Origin: Nemertoderma westbladi | Taxonomy: Eukaryota > Xenacoelomorpha > Nemertodermatida > Nemertodermatidae | Direction of reading: 5' to 3' | Length of the DNA: 23,152 nucleotides | Assembly (NCBI GenBank): GCA_032718475.1 | Contig: JAUCBJ010002931.1 | Coordinates: 1-23,152 of the forward strand | Part shown: one piece after another, positions 18,182-23,152 of the stretch | Numbering within the stretch: the stretch's first letter is position 1 | Layout: every line of letters begins with the position of its first letter | Notes under the pieces: model-generated | What the model was told of the DNA's origin: nothing | Database searches by the model: none | Seen by the model: the letters and a program-made list of their open reading frames with translations, nothing else | Program-made: the position numbers and the translations under genes

Positions 18182-19320
18182 TGCATATTTGTTGTATTTT
18201 GTTTTAATATAAAAAAATTAAAATTGGGTTGGGTTCATTATATTGGTGCACAAAGACAATTTATTTATTATCTGGTAGAAACGTGATTCACGCAGTTTGT
18301 GGTGCTCTTCCCTAGTATTTAGTTTGTTACTCACCTGTCGAATCACCATCAATTGTCTGTTTTTCTGCTTTAGGAACTCAAATTTACCATCGCCCTACAG
18401 CGTTTGATACCTAACTCTTATTAACTCTTTATATATAATTTGAAGCAATTAGATTCATTAAGGTTTTTACTATTAACAATTTACTTTAAAATATAATCTA
18501 CATAATAACCATAACAAAAGATCACTACCACTATAAGGAAAAATAAAATACTCATAGGAAGTCATAAAAGCGATTGAAAGGAACTTAAACTTCATATGTA
18601 TGTTAACTGTGTGTTTTTTATTGTGTTATTTTGTAAAGCCTGCCCTGGAATGCATTCTCTTGTAATCATATTTTCACTTACGCTAACGGCAGGAGTTTCT
18701 TTTTTTATTTTAAATAATAGTAAATCAAAGGGGAAAAAACAAATAATTTCATTACTCGCTAAATTCCATCTTCTTCAAGAAAATAATCGCATTTTGTTCC
18801 ACAAAGTCTTTGATTGAAACAGATTGCATTAAACCTCAAAATTTCATTTCAACAAAACTCCCTATGGACAGTTCACTTGTCTTTTGTGGACGATAATTCG
18901 TTTTATAAAAGATTCTCTCCCAAGTTATCGCTACTCCAAATTTCTTATCAAGTTAGAAGGATGTGAGCCAGGTGCAGGGCGGGAAGCTAGCAAACCGGGG
19001 CGTCCTGTGGATGGATAACACAGGTGAACCATAGCAATCGATTAAGGGAGAGGAGTGGCTGTAGCAGCTACGCTCTTATTGGGAATTGATAAAATCAGTA
19101 ATTGCATTCATTCATCCCCCAAAGGTTGGCATTATAATTGTGATACGTTCTTCAGTTACATTGGCATCTCATTGCCACAGCCAAGCTACACCCTGCACTC
19201 TCCACGTTTACAGCTAGTCGGTTACTGCTAGCCGGCAATAGAAAGTATATAATAAAGTATGTAATAAAATATGTAATAAAGATATTTGATATATTATCTG
19301 ATAGATTGCAATGCTCTGAG
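18182..19320. other. AT-rich spacer with one GC-richer patch
   Basis: No gene was recognised apart from the small candidate exon listed separately. A GC-richer patch at about 18,957-19,240 has no ORF or clear termini. Weakly complementary GCTAGCA.ACCG words lie near its two ends and are insufficient to call an element. The ORF at 18,596-18,817 has a hydrophobic start but no recognised domain. Confidence 0.5.
18335..18394 (-). CDS. candidate 60-bp internal exon, unknown protein
   Basis: On the minus strand the segment lies between CTGTAG and GTGAGTAAC and holds exactly 20 codons in phase 0-0: GDGKFEFLKQKNRQLMVIRQ. The codon before the exon is TAG in frame, consistent with an intron boundary there. 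The peptide is charged and could be part of a helix, but I do not recognise it. The upstream polypyrimidine tract is poor. A short exon with both splice sites can arise by chance. Confidence 0.2.
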
Positions 19321-21850
19321 TTGAAAAATAGAATTATAATAATGTTTGTTCACACCAAAATGTTTTCTTGTTTGTTTGTCGGAAATCATACAAGTGGATT
19401 TAATACAGAGGGTAAAAGTTAAATTTACAATAATGAATAAAGTTGTCATTATAAATATCGCCTCATCCTACAAAAACTGTCGAAAATGTCAAAAAAAAGG
19501 AATTATTATATGTCAAAAAAAGGAATTATTCAGAGATAAGGGTAATTCATTGTATGGAATTGGGATAGGTGCATTAGCATTAGTCTATTTCCTTATTTCA
19601 ATTACTCCCACCCAGAATGTAAAAACTCGACATTTCACAAGGCTAACCAGATAAATTAGGACTATTCCATTGAAAACGGTATTCATTTCATATCAACTGA
19701 AAGGTTTTTTGTCCTGGTATATAATTACTCAATTTGATTAAAAGGTTCGATTCAATGAAGTTAAAAAGCAAGCAACCATCCAATATCATCATCAATAATA
19801 ATTTATAAAAACTATAACTGCAATCTCATTAACTACACACACTGCAACTCTAGTTAATTCTTTATCAAGCGGAAATGCAATACATGTGGCAACTTTGTAA
19901 ATTTTGGGAAATATAAAATTCTTAATTTAGAATCATAGAATGGCATATTTTTAATCCAACTGAGATAAAATTAAAAGTAAATTGACAACAATTAAAAAAA
20001 GCAGGTTAAACGTGTGGTCTTAAATGATAAACGGTATCACCTGATTGCAAAAAATTACCTATAATCTACACTACATTTGACTCCACAGCCATGGCAGTAT
20101 AGTACACTTAACGCCAGACACAGGTGCACAAGTAGGAATGTACCGTAAATTAAATTATCATATGATTTCACATTATTAAATGGGGTTCTATACAAAAAAG
20201 TGATGAGCCAGAATTATTTAATCTCGTGCCATAAATATTAAATCACAATATGCCAGAAGAATTACAATTATCCACCACAAAATAAACCAAGCAAGACAGT
20301 GATTCTCACAATACATTTTTACCCCCTACCACTGATAAGGAATGTTCACCAACTTTAATTCACTTCTTTCTTCCTAATGGAATGCTAAAGTATGGAAAGA
20401 TAATTCCAGTGTCACATCGTAATAAATCACAGAAGAATAGATGAAAAACATTGAAAAGACTCTGTGAAGGGTTTCTATGCTAATTCCAAATGGCATTTCA
20501 CTTACAAAAATATATTAATTAAATTTCCCAGTTTGGCCACGCTGATGTCAATCAACCTTTCGTTGGGAATGAAGTCCTATTATTGACTGAGATACTAATT
20601 ATCATGCTAAGCACATAAAATACTTTCCTCTTCTTCATCCATCTATATTCAAATTATGAGACAGGGGGGGAAACTCGACGCAAAACCCGCCTTGGCGAAA
20701 TAATAATATTATTATTGTTATATTAATATCCCGCCTCAATGTCCCCTCCCCCCCCCCCCCCCCATTTATTCCACCAGAAATTCTAGGTGAAGGAATTTCT
20801 TCCCACATGCCTATCTATTTTTAAATATCAGAGCACTGGATATTTATGATGAAAAGTTTTGAAACACTGTGTACCTGCAATATGTACCTGTGTACATGCA
20901 ACAATGTGTACCTGAAATACAGTTTCCTGCAATTTAAACGCTCCAGCCCATAATAATAAGGGTTCACAGTAAACAGTACAAGTTAATAATTGTGAATTAT
21001 TGTACATGTAATGGCAAAACACATAAAAATTACAAATTAGATTGAAAATTATAGTCTATGCACATTAGAATAGTTAGTAATTTTATGAAATATGATATTC
21101 ATCGCTCGTCGTCCCAAAACATATTCGTCTCTCCATCTCCATACTTACTGGCTTATCAGGGCAAATCTGAAGGTTGTTGCCAATGCCACACAGTAATGGC
21201 TTGGCTGTGGTTGAAGCTCATCTATTCGTACCTCAGCAGGACATGTAATTCATAAGTTAAATGCACCATTCCATAACGATACAATGTTACACTGGCAAGT
21301 ACATAGTTGGCATCCTGTCCGAGAAAATCGATTTTGTGCTACATACTGCGGCAGTGGGTGTCATTCGTTGTTTGAACCACATCACTTTCTGTTTACGCTA
21401 CGCACCCGCTCGCGGGTATAATTTGTAGTTAAGCATACCGGTTGACGGGATTATTGTGTTATTTCACCAAGCTGGTTGATTGAAATACTTTCAAGTGACT
21501 ATCTTTTTCACTCGTGAATAGTGAGTGCATAGATATAAATGCGGAAAATAGACATGTTGATATACTATCAAGCACAAAAGTCGTTTTTCATCAATTATTG
21601 CATAGTAAAACATAACAATATTAATACAATTGTAAGTAAGAAGACCAATAGTTCTTTGTTGTAATTGAACAACACTTCTCAAAAGTGTTCATTCATTGGA
21701 CCAATATTTAATATACAATATGGCTGGATTCACAATAACAGATATCCATGCTGGTTTATACGTATGGTCAAAATAGGACATTGAGTTTAGTTGAGAAATA
21801 AAATATAATTATTTTTATTGTCCGTTTTGTTTATTATGTTTATGTTTACA
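19321..21850. other. AT-rich stretch with simple repeats, no recognised gene
   Basis: Small ORFs at 19,346-19,654, 20,828-21,022 and 21,058-21,255 show no domains. The 19,346 ORF spans a local duplication of about 22 bp (19,487-19,510 and 19,511-19,530, TGTCAAAAAAAGGAATTATT). The 20,828 ORF spans GTGTACCTG repeats. An ACCCGC-TC-GCGGGT hairpin lies at 21,405-21,418. Confidence 0.55.
20664..20763. repeat. poly-G and poly-C tracts around an AAT/ATT palindrome
   Basis: Seven G at 20,664-20,670 and sixteen C at 20,748-20,763 flank an 18-bp palindrome AATAATAATATTATTATT (20,699-20,716). The tracts could pair or form G-quadruplexes on the minus strand. Confidence 0.75.
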
Positions 21851-21859
21851 GATATAAAT

Positions 21860-21877
21860 GGGGGGGGGGGGGGGGGG
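21860..21877 (+). repeat. G18 homopolymer
   Basis: Eighteen consecutive G are flanked by AT-rich DNA. Length may be unreliable in the assembly. Confidence 0.9.
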
Positions 21878-22012
21878 ACTTTCAATTAAAATCAAGATTA
21901 CTGCATATATTATACCTGAAGTTTTGCCATGTTGATACCTCAAATTTCAACTATAGCTGAATGCTTGTAAAAACCTTTATAATATTCAACCGTGGATATT
22001 TAAGAATTATAA

Positions 22013-22613
22013 CCCCGGCCGGACTACTACTACTAGGATCGGCATGCTGCATTGCAGCTGCATTTTTAAGAATGCTGTGCCGGCTTATCGACAAAATTGC
22101 ACCGCCACAACTCCTATCACCCATGACATTTGATAGATCATCCGCATCTTCAAGGCCAGTGTCCTTTAAGATGCGTCTCAAGAAAGTCATGGGCTGTCCA
22201 CCATGCTTATTCACTCCATGAGGCTGCCAAATTACAAGATTATGCACTGGCTGGTCCTCACGGCGAAAGCAATGTCCTGCAAAGCGGAGGCGATTTTGTT
22301 CTAGTGTCAAGCTTGGGGGAACCAATGAGACACCTCAAATGTTATATAGTGTCTGGTTGGAGATGTGTGTATTGAACATGACACAATTAACCCGGCATAG
22401 CATTCTTGTGAATGTGCCATCCAGAGATTTGGTGTCCTCAGCAGTTAGAGCTGGAACTACTGCTGCTCTAAATAATCGGACCTTAAGTTTCCGATTAATT
22501 CTCGGTGACTTCCAAATCCTGGAAAGCCTATTCAAGGCTGCCCATGCCTTTCCCTTACGTATTCGAAGGTCCTCACCTGATTTCCGGATCCATGATCCAT
22601 GGCCCCGGCCGGA
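22013..22613 (-). mobile_element. second copy of non-LTR family A, 5' truncated
   Basis: The minus-strand sequence matches element A from about 15,376 to its 3' end and ends in the same GATCC(TAG)n. CCCCGGCCGGA occurs at 22,013-22,023 and 22,603-22,613, an 11-bp direct repeat that would serve as the target-site duplication, although it is GC-rich and simple. The copy is about 0.6 kb. This orientation puts the 3' end on the left. Confidence 0.8.
22024..22602 (-). pseudogene. family A RT C-terminal remnant
   Basis: Two minus-strand frames read RLSRIWKSPRINRKLKVRLF and then PPSLTLEQNRLRFAGHCFRR. Relative to element A, 27 bp are missing at about 22,451, removing VLLYGSPCW in frame. Where A has a TGA this copy has AGA (arginine), so A's stop is a private mutation. 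A frame break lies near 22,330. The copy is dead. Confidence 0.75.
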
Positions 22614-22625
22614 GCCGGAGCCCTA

Positions 22626-22745
22626 AAGCCTTCTGACACGATTTAAGAATGGCAATTAAGCAAAATACTCAATGATGCCTGCTGGGTTACACCCGGATTA
22701 TTACCAACCAAAATCACACAGAACATTCACTATTTTATAATCCTC
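22626..22745. other. short AT-rich spacer
   Basis: Nothing was recognised between the family A copy and the integrase-like gene. Confidence 0.5.
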
Positions 22746-23152
22746 ACATGTAGTACATGTAATCAATTAGGTGTTGAAATATTGGAAAGGTCGATAAGGC
22801 GAAAACTGTCTAGGCTACACCTAGAGAGGTGGTTTGATGGAAATAAAATTGACGATGTCATAGACGCTATAAAGAAAGAACAGGAACTGAGAGGTACTGC
22901 GGCAGGATACAGGCAGGTACAAAAGACTTTAATGTTCAAATACAAACTTTATGTTCCTCGATTGGTCGTGCAGAAAATTATGTTCGCATTAAACCCAGAG
23001 GCCGTAAAACGTCGTTTAGGAAACCATGTTACTCGAAGAACTTATTTATCGAAAGGAGGATGGAGGATATTGATGGAAGTTGTTGAAGCCATTTGGGCTA
23101 ACGGTACAGGGCGCAATCGATGGCTACAGATGTAACTTATTATGGTTGAGGT
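22746..23152 (+). pseudogene. integrase-core (DDE/rve-type) transposase, N-terminal part, cut by the window end
   Basis: From about 22,770 the frame reads ERSIRRKLSRLHLERWFDG, a likely helix-turn-helix end, then ELRGTAAGYRQVQKTL, VPRLVVQKIMFALNPEAVKR and RRTYLSKGG. This order (GYR-Q, VPR-VV-IM-DP, RRTY) fits the region before the catalytic core of integrase-core transposases common in cnidarian and fish genomes. Near 23,055 the true frame shifts by one. The other frame gives DGGY, a TGA, then KPFGLTVQGAIDGY, matching the expected block with core aspartates. The apparent ORF to 23,135 is therefore spurious after about residue 92. The start codon is unclear, since the frame is open upstream of TTG 22,782. 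Confidence 0.6.

Larger units (their letters stand above)
12180..18190 (+). mobile_element. element B: degenerate RLE-type non-LTR retrotransposon, interrupted by element A
   Basis: GC content rises sharply at about 12,180 and falls at about 18,090. Within these limits nearly all the sequence reads as one protein in domain order: Cys-rich N terminus, repeat linker, pre-RT domain, RT, thumb, CCHC knuckle and PD-(D/E)XK nuclease. RLE-type elements (R2, CRE, NeSL, Hero and Utopia groups) cut the target with such a nuclease and prime reverse transcription from the nick. I cannot place the clade. Exact ends are unclear: a loosely matching pair of ATTTATTTA-rich words at about 12,120 and 18,258 could be an eroded target duplication or chance. 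At least two frameshifts, several stops, a palm deletion and the insertion of A make it inactive. Confidence 0.8.

Noticed and set aside
18957-19240. GC-richer patch with weak GCTAGCA...ACCG inverted words, a possible DNA transposon
   Set aside because: The complementarity is short and gapped, there is no target duplication, and no gene is inside.
1-23152. CRISPR array, prokaryotic operon or defence system
   Set aside because: The regular repeats have 21- or 68-bp periods without unique spacers of constant length, and the retroelement and splice evidence point to an animal genome.

Overview
The window looks like gene-poor, repeat-rich DNA from an animal, most likely a marine invertebrate such as a sponge or cnidarian. 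That assignment is inference. The background is strongly AT-rich and no long host ORF is present. Two putative host exons are bounded by GT/AG splice signals. The recognisable coding content is decayed transposon sequence of types common in marine invertebrate genomes: an RLE-type non-LTR retrotransposon, a second non-LTR family present three times, a tRNA-derived SINE and an integrase-core transposase. There is no prokaryotic gene organisation.

Left part (1-12,170). This is AT-rich DNA with simple repeats. A 21-bp satellite containing GCGAACTTTGTTCC occurs as one array at about 1.8-2.0 kb and as an inverted array at 7.4-7.6 kb. A 68-bp tandem repeat lies at 4.15-4.45 kb, with single related units at 3.05 and 8.75 kb. 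A possible non-autonomous DNA transposon lies at 2.24-3.39 kb. Inside it is a 126-bp segment with acceptor and donor sites whose translation reads like transmembrane helix 5 and the start of intracellular loop 3 of a rhodopsin-family GPCR. A GC-richer block at 4.93-6.12 kb is flanked by a 12-bp direct repeat. A small minus-strand segment near 9.2 kb has a thrombospondin-type-1-like tryptophan/cysteine pattern. A minus-strand retrotransposon fragment (family A) is at about 10.95-11.21 kb and a SINE-like sequence at 11.7-11.9 kb.

Central part (about 12,180-18,190). One old RLE-type non-LTR retrotransposon (element B) fills this stretch. In order it holds an N-terminal Cys-rich domain, a heptapeptide-repeat linker, a pre-RT domain, the RT fingers and motif A, a damaged palm, the thumb, a CCHC knuckle, a PD-(D/E)XK endonuclease and a 3' UTR with a 42-bp duplication. 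Stops and frameshifts make it a pseudogene. A 5'-truncated copy of a second non-LTR family (element A, 14,181-15,979) is inserted in it, flanked by a 22-bp target-site duplication with one mismatch. Removing the insertion restores B's frame. A carries an exact 80-bp tandem duplication, and both A and B have lost the RT catalytic DD motif. B has a perfect 34-bp inverted repeat at its deletion scar.

Right part (18,190-23,152). This is AT-rich sequence with poly-G/poly-C tracts and one candidate 60-bp minus-strand exon at 18,335-18,394. A minus-strand 3' copy of family A with an 11-bp flanking repeat lies at 22,013-22,613. An integrase-core transposase, frameshifted and cut by the window end, starts near 22.75 kb. 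No coordinated gene system is apparent. The window is best read as intron or intergenic DNA layered with transposon insertions.
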